64,000 bases of DNA from the NCBI RefSeq assembly GCF_028372415.1, contig NC_092875.1, positions 48,279,271 to 48,343,270 of the forward strand. The letters are read 5' to 3'. The notes beneath the pieces were generated by a model. The model searched no databases and was not told where the DNA came from. It worked only from the letters and a program-made list of their open reading frames with translations. This document shows positions 1 through 11,344 of the stretch, in pieces (the stretch's first letter is position 1; each line of letters starts with the position of its first letter). The stretch is from Notamacropus eugenii (taxonomy: Eukaryota; Chordata; Mammalia; Diprotodontia; Macropodidae). The translations under genes were made by a program, and so were the position numbers.

Positions 1-395
1 GGTTGAAGAAGGGTAGTGGGGGTGTGGAATGCGGTGCCAACTGAGTCCAGGGTGGAGAGAGGCAAACCACTAGGGGTCATCAAGGGAAGGAGTTGGTCCC
101 CTAAAGTTGCTGTGGGCAAGAAGACACAAAGCAGACCAGGAGGTTAACCAGCACAGACCAAGTATGAGAGCCAGTAAAATGACCAATAATGAGGTCACAA
201 TGAGGGGAAAGACTGGAGAGAAACAACGACCCCCAAGAGGAGGTAGGGGGAGGTACCAGGCTGGAGTGGATGTCTTGCATCCAAGAAGCAAGAGTGCTCA
301 AAGGAAAAATGCCATGTATGATCTTCAGGGAAAAATATAGGGGGAGAGCTATGGGGAGTAAGCCAGTATCCCCAGCAATCAAGTACTCTGCCCGC

Positions 396-550
396 CAATC
401 ACTTAACCCCAATTGCCTCATCCTGGGTCATCTCCAGTCATCCTGATGAATATCTGGTCACTGGATTCAGATGGCTCTGGAGGAAAAGTGAGGCTGGTGA
501 CCTGCACAGCCCTCCCTCACTCAAAACAAAGTCAAGTGCAAGTCATGTCA
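396..550 (+). repeat. Marsupial SINE fragment (type with inverse copy at 18168)
   Basis: The stretch from the cacttaaccccaattgcctc segment through gatggctctggaggaaaagt matches a SINE pattern common in marsupial genomes. A reverse-complement relative lies at 18168-18326 in ULK1 intron 3, which supports interspersed-repeat origin. Confidence 0.65.
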
Positions 551-562
551 TTATTCCACAGA

Positions 563-586
563 CATACACGCACACACGCATGCACG

Positions 587-621
<35 letters not shown>
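563..621. repeat. Alternating CA/CG simple repeat
   Basis: An uninterrupted purine-pyrimidine alternation: (CA)n, then CGCGCG, then (CA)n. This is a polymorphic-type microsatellite with Z-DNA-forming potential. Confidence 0.95.
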
Positions 622-625
<4 letters not shown>

Positions 626-3600
626 CCCACCCCCTTGAATTAAGGCATTAGCCTTCCAGTCCCAAGGAAGCAGGCCAAACCCTTGGTACAGGGTGGGAAT
701 CAGGAATCAGTGGGCTAGAAACAGTAGTGGTTCAAGGTGGGGCCCAGAACACAGCTAGAAAGCACACTGGCAAGTCCCCAAGGTAAGGGGCTTCAATGCA
801 TAATCTCCTTTGATCACTTTTCTGGCTAGTCACACCTTGCATCTTGTCTCACATCTTACATCCTGCCTCTTGCTTGCTTCTCTGCCTCACCACTTCAGTC
901 TGCTTCACCATCCACCCAAATGCTTTTGGGAGAGGGACAAAGGCACTGTCCCTGCCTGAGTGGGGGTGGCGAGGAGAGTAAAATGAGGCTGAAGCAACAT
1001 CAAGGGGATGAGGAGAATGTGGAACAGGTGGTATCCTTGTTGCATGACCATCTACAGGTGGACAGCATGGGCTAGGAGGCACAAAGCTGACAAACAAGTA
1101 CAATATGCAGGCCCCAAATAGAAGGAGCATTAAAAGTGATGTCAGAAAAGAGGAAAAAAAAAACAAAACTAAGAGCCCCATGATATTATTATTTACTTTT
1201 GACATACAGGATTTTCTGATCTTGTTATTTTCTCAAAAGTTTCCACTCTGATTCCAGTTCCTTTAGGAGGATCCAATACTGAGGATCCAACTCTATACAT
1301 TGGATAGACTTTGCAGGTAGAAGCTTTCTGCCTTTGAGCTTAATAGTTATATAGATGAATTCACTTATAAGAGACTGATTTTTACTCTGGTTATCATAAA
1401 TGACTTGGGAGGATCCATAAGTAATTAATTCAAAACAGTGCATAGCAATGAGTACCTTATAATAAAACATATTTGCACCACAGAACACACAGGATAAACA
1501 GGTATTATTTCCACAATAGTAACAAATTTTGAATGAAATTGACTTTTCCATTAATACAAAAATATTCCATGTTACCTCCCTCTAAGGAAATTACACTGAA
1601 ATTCTTTTCCTCAAACTGAAGATGTTTCTACCTTAATAGAACAACAGGCAGGTCCCTCAATTAGTTGTATGTTATGTTAACATCATTTTGAAACTTTTAA
1701 GGACCTTGTTCCATATAGATACACATCTAATAACAGACAGATGACTAGGCAAATGCCCATTGTCTAAGTTGTTTAAGAATATAAAAAGGAATATACCCTT
1801 AGGCTGAATAGCCCAGATCTTAAACACACACTTTAATATAGTAGCTCAGATGTATGTCAGCCTTAGTCTATGGGATAATGATTCAACATTGTGTTTGTAC
1901 CTTCATTTCGCAAATTCCTTTTCTCATTGTCTAACTATTTCCATATCATTCAGAAAGAATGTTCTCTTCTAGGGATTTAATCTTTCACATGGCTATGCAG
2001 GAGTACTAATTTACCCAACTGGGGTATAAAATAACTACCCCTTCAGATGGACCACTCGCTTTGATTACAGAAATTTGCCATAAAAAGGAAAAGCAAGGAC
2101 ATGACTAGATAAAACAGCTTTGTAAGCATGTAGTATCAATTCTACCTCACAGCCAGACTCAGGAATATTCAGGTGGGAAACATTACTTTTCAAAAGAATT
2201 CAATGTGGAAATTGAGCCAGGAGGATCTCATCCTAGGCAGAGGCTAGAATTGCCCCCTCAGCTGTACTAGAAGATCTCTACCTGTAACAGTCACATTTTC
2301 TCTGAGTACCTTGTGGCATTTCTCTCAGATGGTGGATTATTGACTACTGATGGATTTTTATGATCTATCAGATAACTCAAAACATAGTCCTAAGAGTTTT
2401 TACCTCCGATGGCAAACTTTACTAATCAAAAGTTTACTAGGATTCACATCTCAAATTTTAAATTTGTCCTGGTACAACAGCCAATTACTGGAGATCATTT
2501 GTATACTCAAATGAGCTCCTTAGAGCTGCTGGGACTGTATTTTTGACTATCCTGAGGGACTGCTCCTTTCCACACATATACACACACACAATGTATCAGC
2601 TTTAGGTTTTAGCATTGAAACTATAACCAGCAAACTTAAAATTTTCATAAGTGAGAACCAAATTGTTTTATCTGTAAACACAAACAATAAACTTCAGATG
2701 ACATCAGTTGCATTTCCAGATCATACAAAAATTATTGACAGAAGTATGGGCCATCTTACCAAGTGCAGACAGTGACAGGCTGGCTTCTTTATCTTGACCC
2801 ATTCCCCCCTCACTCCCTCCCCAAGGCTGTGGCTATGTGCTGAACCTGGATAATTCTAGGCTGTAGCTACTACCCCTTTCCCCTCCTTCCTTTTTCCAGT
2901 TGGGGAAAAGTGAATTTGCAGGTGGGGGAAAAGGGTAAAACTCTCTTTTCCTAATCTGATCTGGGATGAGAGGTTGCAGTCATAAGGAGATACCCTCCTG
3001 ACTCAAGGGAAGGAAGTGGGAAGTGTTTCAAAACTCCTTAATGATCAATGACAAAACCTCCAAAAACTGCTAAGACTTTAATTTTTCACGTCTATATCTA
3101 CCCCTTAAAAATTTAAAGTGGGGCATTGTACCTTTCAGATGGACATTCATGAGATTAGTGTCCTTTCTTAGGATACCTGAAGCATGAATCAGTGACTGTT
3201 TCTCTGAAAGCTCCTATTTAAGATTGATCCAAAGACACAACAAACCTAGGAATGAAACTTAGAAAACTCACAGCATGTTTGGATATAATTGTTCTCAGTA
3301 TCAAGTTATCAAAACAAATTAGCTTGCAAATGGAATTTAGTAGGCCTTTAGAATCACACAAAAAAAGATTTTGCAAAGCATTTCTTTGTAAAAAGTTATT
3401 TCCATTTCCAAAAAAAATCTCTCAATTCTTCCTGATGCTAAAAGGGATAACGACAAAACTTTCCTTAAGTAAATTAACTGGAAACCTTAAGGACTGGGAT
3501 TTATGGAAACCAAGCTGGTGCAAAATGTCTTTAAATCCAAAATTCTCAATAATCACAAATGCCCAAGTACCAAAAGGTGTTTTACCTTGGGGAGGAAGTT

Positions 3601-4080
3601 CAGTTTTTTCCTAAGACAAGAAAATACCCAACTGAACTAGCCTTATCACAATAACAGTTTACTAGGCCTTTAAAAATTTACTCAGTAGGAATTCTACTAC
3701 CCAGAAGACTTTACACAGGCTTGATTAGAATTTATGACTACATAGTTCCAAAAATCCTTGTTTTAGTTAACAACCTCATAATCTGAGAGTACAGTTCTTA
3801 ATCTAACAACATTGAGATTATAAGAGAAATTGCTTTTCTAATAACAATAGGTAATGCAAAATTACACAATATATGAAATCCAAAAATATAACCATACCAC
3901 AAGCATGTATTTAAAACTTGAAACAGAAGCAATTAATTACCACTCAGGTGACCATAACTTAGTTGAATGAGCCAATCAAATCTGGATTCATAATCACTAG
4001 TGGTAGCATTTTAATTTCTAAGGCCCAATACTCTTAGCTCTTTAAAAGAAAATATTACTATCCATAAATTCACGTTTTTT
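622..4080. other. AT-rich intergenic stretch without assigned features
   Basis: Mostly AT-rich unique-looking sequence from about 1150 to 4080, with a short CA run near 2579. A 120-codon frame at 3252-3614 has no recognisable homology and a composition expected of A-rich noncoding DNA. Old, diverged transposon sequence is possible but I could not assign a family. Confidence 0.5.
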
Positions 4081-4500
4081 GCTAACTAGGGGCAACTCTC
4101 AAGGAAGTCCTGCTGAGTCCCACTGCAAAGATCTAGTGACTGGCAGGCCAGGAGAGAAGGGCGATCCTGTCGGCATGGACATGGGGACAGGGAGTATTGG
4201 GGTGCAGAGGAAGGGGGCACCCACAGTTTTCCCAATTCCCTAGCTATGAGTGAAATGAGGGAATTGGACTTACCCTTCCAGACAGGGCTTTGGAAGACAA
4301 GTCCATGACCTCCAACCATTGGACCCACACAGCCTTCCAGTCTTGGCTGGAGAGGAGCTGTAGTTCCTTGTCTCTTTTACCTTTAAGACTTAGCAGACCA
4401 GAAAACGCACATCACTCAGGGAGTGGAAGAAAAGAGTAGGGACAGAGAGAAAGTTTACATCTAGGCAGTTTTTACAGGCTCAGAGAGCCACCAACCCAAC

Positions 4501-4655
4501 TCCCCCAATGTCCACCAGGGGAGAGGAACAACACAGCCCACAGAGACCCTGAAACCAGGGTGCAGCAACCCCCAAAGAAAACCAGGTGCAGAGGCCCACC
4601 TCCCCACCTTCTCCAATGTCCCACAGGGGAAAGGAAGGAACAACACGGTAAAAAT
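4501..4655. repeat. Imperfect local direct repeat
   Basis: A segment of about 30 bases (ccaatgtccaccaggggaga at 4506) recurs in diverged form about 110 bp downstream (near 4614), both ending in ggaacaacac. The surrounding 4081-5160 block is GC-richer than its flanks and otherwise unassigned. Confidence 0.35.
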
Positions 4656-5169
4656 ATGCTCAAGCAGAGCAGGGTGCCTTTTCTTTAAGTTTTGGAGACC
4701 AAATTTCTTACTTAGCTTGTTTTGTTTAGAAACCCCCTTCACAAATTACTTTTCTAGATTATATTGAGGTCAGGCAGCGCTACAATGGAGCACTAGTCTC
4801 TTTTGCTGAAGATCTTCTCTCCGAATTCCCCTCCTAGGAGTCTCCAAGCAGCCTCTCACCACTTTTCCTAGCGTCCCAGGAAGAGGGGAGAAAAAAATGT
4901 GAATGACTCAGCTCAAGGGTGTCCCCTTATACGAGGGTCCACAGTCCGAATGACTACCCAGAAGTCAGTGGAGCTACAGATGCTGCTGGCAATATCTGGG
5001 CACTCCAGGGGTCTCGCTGCTGGGGAGACAGTGGGAGCAGCAAGGTCTGGGGAAGAAGACAAAGAAAGGGGTGCTTACCTCTTATCCCAGTGGCTAGGAG
5101 AAGATCCTAAGAGTCCAATTAATATTTGGACTCCTGGGTTTCGGCACTGTAATGTTGAAGAAAGAGATG

Positions 5170-5668
5170 GAGAGCTGGCTCAAACGGCTAAACAAGGTGT
5201 AGTATATGATTGTAATGGAATATTATTGTAATATAAGAAATGACAAGTAGGGTGATTTCAGAAAAACCTAGAAACACTTACATGAACTGACTCATAGTGA
5301 AGTGAGCAGAACCAGGGGAACTTTATACACAGTAACAGCAACATTGTTCAATGATCAACTATGATAGACAGCTATTCTCAGCAATATAATGATCTAAGAC
5401 AATACTGAAACACTAATGATGCCTACTGTCCACTTCCAGAAAAAGAACTGATATTTATTGAATACAGACTGAAGCATGCTATTTTTTACTCTTTCATTTT
5501 TTCCTTTTGTTTGTATGTTCTTGTACAAAATGCCTAATATCGAACTGTTTTACATAATTATACATGTATAACCTATATCTGATTGCTTACCACCTCTGGG
5601 ATGGGGAGGGGAGGGAGGGATACAATGTGGAACTCAAATCTTTAATTAAAATGTTAAAAAATTGGGAG
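5170..5668 (+). mobile_element. L1 3' end, + strand, truncated
   Basis: Contains the L1 3'-terminal segment typical of marsupials (gtgagcagaaccaggggaac, then a GC-rich run and an A-rich tail near 5645-5665). It resembles the reverse complement of the elements at 48476 and 56540. No ORF1/ORF2 remains. Confidence 0.75.
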
Positions 5669-5694
5669 AAAAAAGAACTATAAGAGAAGTTGAT

Positions 5695-5835
5695 TCAACC
5701 TACTCATTTTACAGATTAGAAAACTAATGCCCAGATGGGTTGTCACTTGCCCAGGGTCATACAACTTGTAAGAGTTTAAGACCAAGATCGAAACATGGCA
5801 TTCCTGACTCTGAGTCTCTTTTCTCTTGCTATACA
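5695..5835 (+). repeat. MIR-like SINE fragment
   Basis: Shows the core order ttttacagattagaaaact ... cacttgcccagggtcataca ... typical of MIR/CORE-SINE right halves, in + orientation. Confidence 0.65.
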
Positions 5836-5854
5836 TTCCCACTTACTCCACCCA

Positions 5855-6060
5855 GCCTTATATAACACTCCACTTTCTGTATTTTATCAATGTTCTTGCT
5901 AAACTCTTCAGCCCAGAACTGGACAGAGCACTTTAGATGTGAGTTGACAAGGACAGAAGGTTCAGGACTCTCACCTATTTCCTGGAAAACTATGCGTCTC
6001 TTCTGTAATACAAGTTATATTGTGAAGCATGTATTGTGTTGTTGTAGCTGCGTTCTAGGA
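5855..6060 (+). repeat. CR1/L3 LINE fragment
   Basis: The stretch around cagcccagaactggacagag resembles the 3' part of ancient CR1/L3 LINEs. A related fragment lies at 57420-57620. Confidence 0.5.
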
Positions 6061-6881
6061 CACTTAGGCTCTAGTGAGCCTTCCTCAGACTACCTTCATC
6101 TTAATTCCACTTCAATCTGGCTTTCATTGAATGGTCAATAATAGTCCCCAGCCCAAGGCTTGGTGGCTCATCATTTAGGTTTTGATGGCTAAGAGTAAGT
6201 ATAAGTAGCAATTGGTTTGTGTTCAGGACAGAAATTCCAAAGGTCTTCCCCTCCTAGACATATTTTTTGATGGTAAATTAGACTATCTTTTGTCTCAATT
6301 CTTACCCAGCCCTTAGTCATTGAATGGGCAGAGAGCCTCAAACAAACTGAGATCTGAGAAAAACCTTAATTTAGAAAGGTTAAGGTTACCCACTGACTCC
6401 CCGGCCAGGGACAAGTCATTTTGACCTTTGTCTAGTCTCTGGACTTTGATGACTCAGGGGGAGAGAGTGAGGCTGAGGACTTTGATCAGCTCTACCTTAC
6501 TTAAATCCTATTCACAGCAAATCAAGATGTCACCCTCATAACGTCATTGGTCCTCTTCCAAAAGGAAGGATGGAGCAACAGCAATGATTTAACTGTGTCC
6601 TTGGAGATGATACGAAAACAACCAATCAAGCAGCATTTCATCCAGGCCTCTTTTCTCTTTAAAGGGGCAGAGAGCTCTGCCCTCCCCAATCCCCCACCAA
6701 GAACTAAAGCATATATTTTACTTCTCACTTTCTCCTTCACCCTCAGTTTTTAAGCAAGGACTGGGCACTCTGAGGGGTTCAGGAGAGACTTTTTGGTGGA
6801 CTGACTGAATCCTGGTGGGTGCTAGGGTCCCGAGAGGGGCGCCCTAGGCTCCAAGTGCTGCATCTAGGCAGATGGTGGTGA

Positions 6882-7039
6882 AGTGGGTGTATTTATACCA
6901 CTACCTGGCACGTGGTCGGATTCCCCTTGTAGAACAGAAACTCCTTGAGGGTAAGAACTGTCTCACTGATAATAAAGGTTATGTGCAAAAATATACATAG
7001 TAATGGAGAGTCAATAATAACTAGAAAAATCTAGAAAAT
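6882..7039 (+). repeat. Left arm of a 158-bp inverted repeat
   Basis: The reverse complement of 7945-8102 matches this segment over all 158 bases with 4 mismatches and no gap (97.5 percent). The arms are separated by 905 bp that contain two SINEs in opposite orientations. Confidence 0.95.
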
Positions 7040-7248
7040 GCCTTTTAAAGTAAGTGGGATTTGAGCTGAGCCTCCAAGAGACCTCTAGGGATTTCAAGAC
7101 AGCAGAGGTGAGGAGAAGAACACTTACAGGCCTGGGGAGAGCCTATGCAAAGGCATGAAGGTGAGAGATAAATGCACTTTATAGCCTCCCTGACTATACT
7201 CCTGTGGATGGCTCTATCATGTAACCAAGAATTGTAAAATCCTGAAAC

Positions 7249-7396
7249 TGGGGCAACTAGGTGGTGAAGTGAATAGAGCACCAGCCCTGGAATCAGGAGT
7301 ACCTGAGTTCAAATTTGGTCTCAGATACTTACTAGCTATGTAACCTTGGGCAAGTCACTTAATACCAATTGCCTCAAAAAAAAAATCACAAAAATC
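7249..7396 (+). mobile_element. tRNA-derived marsupial SINE, + strand
   Basis: Begins gggcaactaggtggtgaagt, continues through the ggaatcaggagtacctgagt and cttgggcaagtcac blocks, and ends in an A-rich tail. This is the 5' (tRNA-like) half of the MAR1/WSINE-type element. It lies in the loop of the inverted repeat. Confidence 0.85.
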
Positions 7397-7525
7397 TTCG
7401 TACTCATATTTCATAAATACCCTCTGCCTCTTACATTTTTCTGGAGTGCAAAGTAGGGTTGGTGTTCAATGTTTCTCCTCCCTCCAAATTCAGTTTTCTT
7501 TCTACTAGAACAATCTCCTCAATCT

Positions 7526-7766
7526 ACTTGTTGTTCAATAGTTTCAGTCCTGTCTGACTCTTCATGACCCCATTTGGGGTTTTCTTGGCAAAGACACTGG
7601 AGTGGTTTGTCATTTCCTTCTTCAGCTCATTTTGCAGATGAAGAAACTGAGGCAAGCAGGGTAAAGTGACTTGCCCAGGTTCACACAGTTAGTAAGTGTA
7701 GGAGACTGGTTTTTAGGTCTTCCTGATTCCAGGCTCCAGTACTCTATCCACACCTAGCTGCCCTTC
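7526..7766 (-). mobile_element. CORE-SINE (MAR1/WSINE-type), - strand
   Basis: Read on + it runs from gttgttcaatagtttcag through the conserved gaccccatttggggttttct and the CORE segment to a diverged element head (ctctatccacacctagctg). It is nearly full length in inverse orientation. Confidence 0.85.
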
Positions 7767-7905
7767 AGAGTAAAGAGCCCTTTTCAAAAACCTTCATTTG
7801 AGGAAGGTGTCCAGGTCAACCATCTCTCCATTTTCCATCTGGCTGTATTCCTTTCTTTTCCATCATACCCTGCCCTCTTTTCAGCTTTCTAGTGAGTGTT
7901 GATTT

Positions 7906-7947
7906 CCCTTATTAGATTATTCCCTTATTAGATTCCCTTATTAGATT
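7906..7947. repeat. Three short tandem copies of a 13-base unit
   Basis: CCCTTATTAGATT occurs at 7906, 7922 and 7935; the last two copies are directly adjacent and the third overlaps the edge of the inverted-repeat right arm. Confidence 0.9.
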
Positions 7948-8102
7948 TTCTAGATTTTTCCAGTTATTATTGACTCCCCATTACTATGTATATTTTTGCA
8001 CATAACCTTTACTATCAGTGAGACAGTTCTTACCCTCAAGGAGTTTCTGTTCTACAAGGGGAATCTGACCACGTGCCAGGTAGTGGTATAAATACACCCA
8101 CT
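7945..8102 (-). repeat. Right arm of a 158-bp inverted repeat
   Basis: Inverted copy of 6882-7039. All four differences are A/G transitions. Its outer-left edge abuts three short tandem copies of CCCTTATTAGATT (starts 7906, 7922, 7935). Confidence 0.95.
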
Positions 8103-8214
8103 AGACACCTTACTTCACTATAATCTACTTAAGCAGGCACTTAACAGTATGCTGGGCACTTAAAGCTAAATAAATGCTAATTGGCTGATTGACTGAAGGT
8201 CAGTCTGCCTAGAG

Positions 8215-8815
8215 CAGAGGTTCTCAAACTTATTTGGTCTGCCTCTCCCTTTAAAAAAAGAAAAAGTACCCAGCACCCCTCCCCAATCTAATTTCTTTAA
8301 CCCTTTAATGTTTTTTTAAATTTGTAACATTTCAAAAAAAATAATATTTTAAATGATGCGTCTTAAATTTATTAATTTATTATAAATTTGTTTTTTTCCT
8401 GCATTGAAATTTTGATGACACAATATTGCTTCATTGTAACCATATAGTATCATATTGTAAACAAGTCATTACAGGTACATATTTCTGCTGACTTCCCGAC
8501 AATGTAGGACACACTCACTTGCCAACACTTGCTTGTTAAGACCTGTTGGTGGACTTGACCACTGATTGGTTATAACTTGCATTTTGTATGTTTATTTGGA
8601 AAATAATGTAATCACTAGTACGTGAGCTCTGTTACACAACAGATGAAACATGTACAAATGTTTTTTCAAAATTTTCTTCTCTTCTTTCATTATACTCCCA
8701 CTGCTCCCTTATTTTATTCAATGCCCCCTGAGTGCACTGGAGGCTACAACTCCTTCCCCATTCTTCTAGTGCCCATGGAAGGGGTGGCCACTATCAATCA
8801 CTTTGGGAACCTATG
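8215..8815. mobile_element. hAT-type DNA transposon relic with target-site duplication
   Basis: The 5' end CAGAGGTTCTCAAACTT and the reverse complement of the 3' end (CATAGGTTCCCAAAGT) form imperfect terminal inverted repeats, 16 of 20 bases matching. The element is flanked by gcctagag (8207-8214) and gcctagaa (8816-8823), a 7/8 match to the 8-bp duplication expected for hAT elements. It is 601 bp, AT-rich inside, with no transposase frame, so it is non-autonomous. Confidence 0.8.
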
Positions 8816-8846
8816 GCCTAGAAGATACAGTTCGCTGAATCTACCA

Positions 8847-9048
8847 CAGTGGAGTCAAAACATGGCCCACAACAGTCCTTAGTGAGATAGGAACCAGATT
8901 AAAATATAATTGAAAAATATTTAACAAAATGAATAAAAACACAATCAAACATAACATTAACATGGTTTTCTTCATCAATATGCTACCTACAGGAATTCTC
9001 CTGTATGGCTCAATGGCTACCCAATCTATCTGAATTTAACCCCCACTG
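8847..9048. mobile_element. Short hAT-like element (MITE)
   Basis: Starts CAGTGGAGTCAAAAC and ends with the inverse TTTAACCCCCACTG. The interior (ttaaaatataattgaaaaat) resembles a marsupial repeat that also occurs at 45582-45768. No clear target duplication remains. Confidence 0.6.
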
Positions 9049-9094
9049 CACATATAATAATACCTCCCACTGATGGCTGAAGCTAGGACCAGTT

Positions 9095-9372
9095 AGTCAA
9101 TCAACATTTATTAAGTGTGCCAAGCACTGTGGTAAGCTATAGAATTACAAAGAAAAAGCAAAAATAATTCCAGCCCACAGCTCCTTCATTAGACAGTGAG
9201 TTCTTTGTGGGCAAGGGCTGTCTTTTGCCTCTTTCTGTATCTCCAATGCTTGGCTTAGTGCCTAGCACATAGGGCTCGATAATGTTTAATGATATCCATA
9301 CTAAAATAATAATAATTCCAACCCTCAGAGAGCTTACTTTCTCACAAGGGAGAGGACATGAGTATATATCAA
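9095..9372 (+). mobile_element. SINE inserted into a SINE
   Basis: The outer element (aacatttattaagtgtgcca type) is split: 9095-9180 and 9312-9372. Between them lies an L2/SINE-like 3' tail (gcaagggctgtcttttgcct ... gcctagcacatag). The sequence aataattcca flanks the insert on both sides, consistent with a target duplication. Confidence 0.6.
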
Positions 9373-9740
9373 ACATTCCAGGCAACTTTAGAAGGGAAAG
9401 CACTGGCAGCTTGGGGGGACTTGGAAGAGCCTCCAGCAAAAGGCATTTGAGTCAAATCTTGAAAAAAGTCAGGGGTCCTAAAAGACAGAGGAGAGAATCT
9501 CAGGTCTGGGCAACAGCCAGCATGAAGACACAAAGAAGGCAGATGAGGAATGAGCAGCAGGCCATCATGGCTAGACCATAAAGTCCATGGATGGGGCAAG
9601 GTAGAAGACTGGAAAGCTAGGGAAAGGCCAGGGTTCAGAGGTGCAGAGGCCAGGTGCAGAGTTCTAAAGGGAAAACAGAGGCATTTATATTTGATCCTAG
9701 AGGTAAGAGCTAGTCAGCTCCCACCTCTCCCCTAGACTGA
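9373..9740 (-). mobile_element. L2 LINE fragment, - strand (probable)
   Basis: Phrases such as gagtcaaatcttgaaaaaag and the cagcatgaag region follow the order of an antisense L2 3' portion. It is strongly diverged. Confidence 0.45.
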
Positions 9741-9815
9741 GCTCTCCCCCTAGCTTTAGGTCCAGCTAGGTTCCTATAAGAGATGCCCTGATAGTGGGCC
9801 CAGAGTAAGGCCTGA

Positions 9816-9899
<84 letters not shown>
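9816..9899. repeat. (CA)n microsatellite, about 42 units
   Basis: An uninterrupted CA dinucleotide repeat of roughly 84 bases; likely length-polymorphic. Confidence 0.99.
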
Positions 9900-9901
<2 letters not shown>

Positions 9902-10174
9902 TAGCCTCCATCCACCTTCTCCACCCCAAGAGGCCACTCATCTTCACAATAATAATTATTTCTTTCAGCAGCTAAATCCAGCTTTTCCCAAAGATGGTAA
10001 AACCTTCCCACCTACCCCTCAGGTTGGACTAGGCTAGGGAAAAGTTCCAGGTGGGAGGAAACAAAGCCTCCTAGCCCCACTCCTACTCTACAAGGCAGCC
10101 ACACCTGCAATGGAGAAAGGGAGGCCTGCTTCTCTTACTTGCTTCAAATAATCTCCCATTCAGGGTAATAAAGA

Positions 10175-10640
10175 TTTCCCTTGGAAACAGACAAAAGTCT
10201 ACATTATCTTCAAGTTATCTCTCTTTGTACATAGTTATTTACATATTACCTCCACCTGTAAATCTCGAGTCCTTTGAGAGAAACTTCTCTCCTATAACCT
10301 TGTCACTGCCCAAGTGCAGACCTTCCTCATATTTGCAATGACCTGCTAGTTACGTTCCTGGTGCAAATCTCTTTACACCCAGGCCTGCCCTCCATTCATG
10401 GGACAAAATGATTTTCCTAAAGCACAGGTTGGACTAAGTCACCTCCTCACCTACCCCACTCTTCACTCAGTTAACTCCAAAGGCTCCTTATCATCTCCAG
10501 GATTAAATACTGAATCTTCTGTTTGGATTTTAAAATCCCCTCCCCCCCACCCTCCCATCCCTTTTCAGTCTTCTTAGCTCTTACCTCCCACTTTGAATTC
10601 TTCCATCCAGTGACACTACCTCCGTACTGTTACACCAGAC
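10175..10640 (+). mobile_element. L2 LINE fragments, + strand
   Basis: Contains the L2 landmarks gattttcctaaagcacaggt, ctccaaaggctccttatcat and ctccaggattaaatac in the expected order. A short 3'-end-like piece (10200-10280) precedes them. Confidence 0.7.
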
Positions 10641-10644
10641 ATGG

Positions 10645-10720
10645 ACTGAGTCAGTCATTCCACAAACATTTATTAAGCTCCTACTATGTTTTAGGCATTG
10701 TACTAAGTGCTAGACATATG
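10645..10720 (+). repeat. THER/MIR3-like SINE fragment
   Basis: aaacatttattaagctccta followed by ggcattgtactaagtgct is the repeated start of a common marsupial SINE group. Confidence 0.65.
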
Positions 10721-10737
10721 ACCTAGCTAACATGGAC

Positions 10738-10826
10738 AGTCCTTGGCAACAGATTGGATGTGGGAGGTGAGACAGAATGAGGAGTTGAGAATGATACCCA
10801 GGTTGAAAAGCCTGAGTAATTGAGAG
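10738..10826 (-). mobile_element. L2 LINE fragment, - strand
   Basis: cagattggatgtgggaggtg followed by gagaatgatacccaggttg matches an antisense L2 pattern. It lies between two + strand L2 pieces. Confidence 0.6.
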
Positions 10827-10827
10827 G

Positions 10828-10935
10828 ATGGACCTCAATCTCTTTTAATTCTGGTGTTAATTATATCCTGTTTATCCTGTATATAGCTTGTTCAGACATC
10901 TTTATTTGCTTTTTGTCTCCCCCAATAGATTATCA
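10828..10935 (+). mobile_element. L2 LINE 3' end, + strand
   Basis: tatcctgtatatagcttgtt then gtctcccccaatagattatc matches the L2 region just before the 3' terminus. Confidence 0.65.
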
Positions 10936-10959
10936 TGGGGTTTTTTCGAGACAATCTGG

Positions 10960-11250
10960 GTGAAGGAGAAAGTGAGATGTTCACTGGCTCTCGACTCAGC
11001 AAAACTTAGTTCAAATCCAGCCCCAGACACTTACTAACTGTATGATCCAGGCAGGTTACATAACCGTTTGCCTCAGTTTCCTCATCTGTAAAAAATGAGC
11101 TGGAAAAGGAAAACCAAAAAAAAATCAGACACCACTGCAAAATGACTGATATCATCTACCTTCCAGGGTTGTTGTGAAAATCAAATGAGATATTTATAAA
11201 GCACTTAGCAAAATGCCTGGTACATAGTGGGTACTATATAAATTTCATAC
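10960..11250 (+). mobile_element. CORE-SINE, + strand
   Basis: Shows the order ccagacacttactaactgta, cctcagtttcctcatctgta, ggttgttgtgaaaatcaa, atgcctggtacatagtgggt of a complete MIR-type CORE-SINE. An extra A-rich insert lies after the CORE segment. Confidence 0.75.
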
Positions 11251-11305
11251 ACACACACACACACACACACATATATATGTATGTATGCGAGTATATATAT
11301 ATATA
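11250..11305. repeat. Mixed (CA)n/(TA)n microsatellite
   Basis: CA repeats followed by TA and TATG repeats directly at the 3' end of the preceding SINE. Confidence 0.9.
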
Positions 11306-11344
11306 AAATTTTTATTTAATTGGATGTGGACTATTTAGCAATGT

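Noticed and set aside
3252..3614. 120-codon frame in AT-rich intergenic DNA
   Set aside because: Lys/Leu/Ser-rich translation of A-rich sequence, with no domain, no splice context and no recognised homology.
8622..8882. 86-codon frame as a possible transposase remnant of the hAT element
   Set aside because: It runs past the 3' end of the element at 8815 into flanking DNA and shows no transposase motif that I recognise.
9710..10011. Reverse-strand frames with Cys-Val repeats
   Set aside because: Translation of the (CA)n microsatellite at 9816-9899; not a protein.
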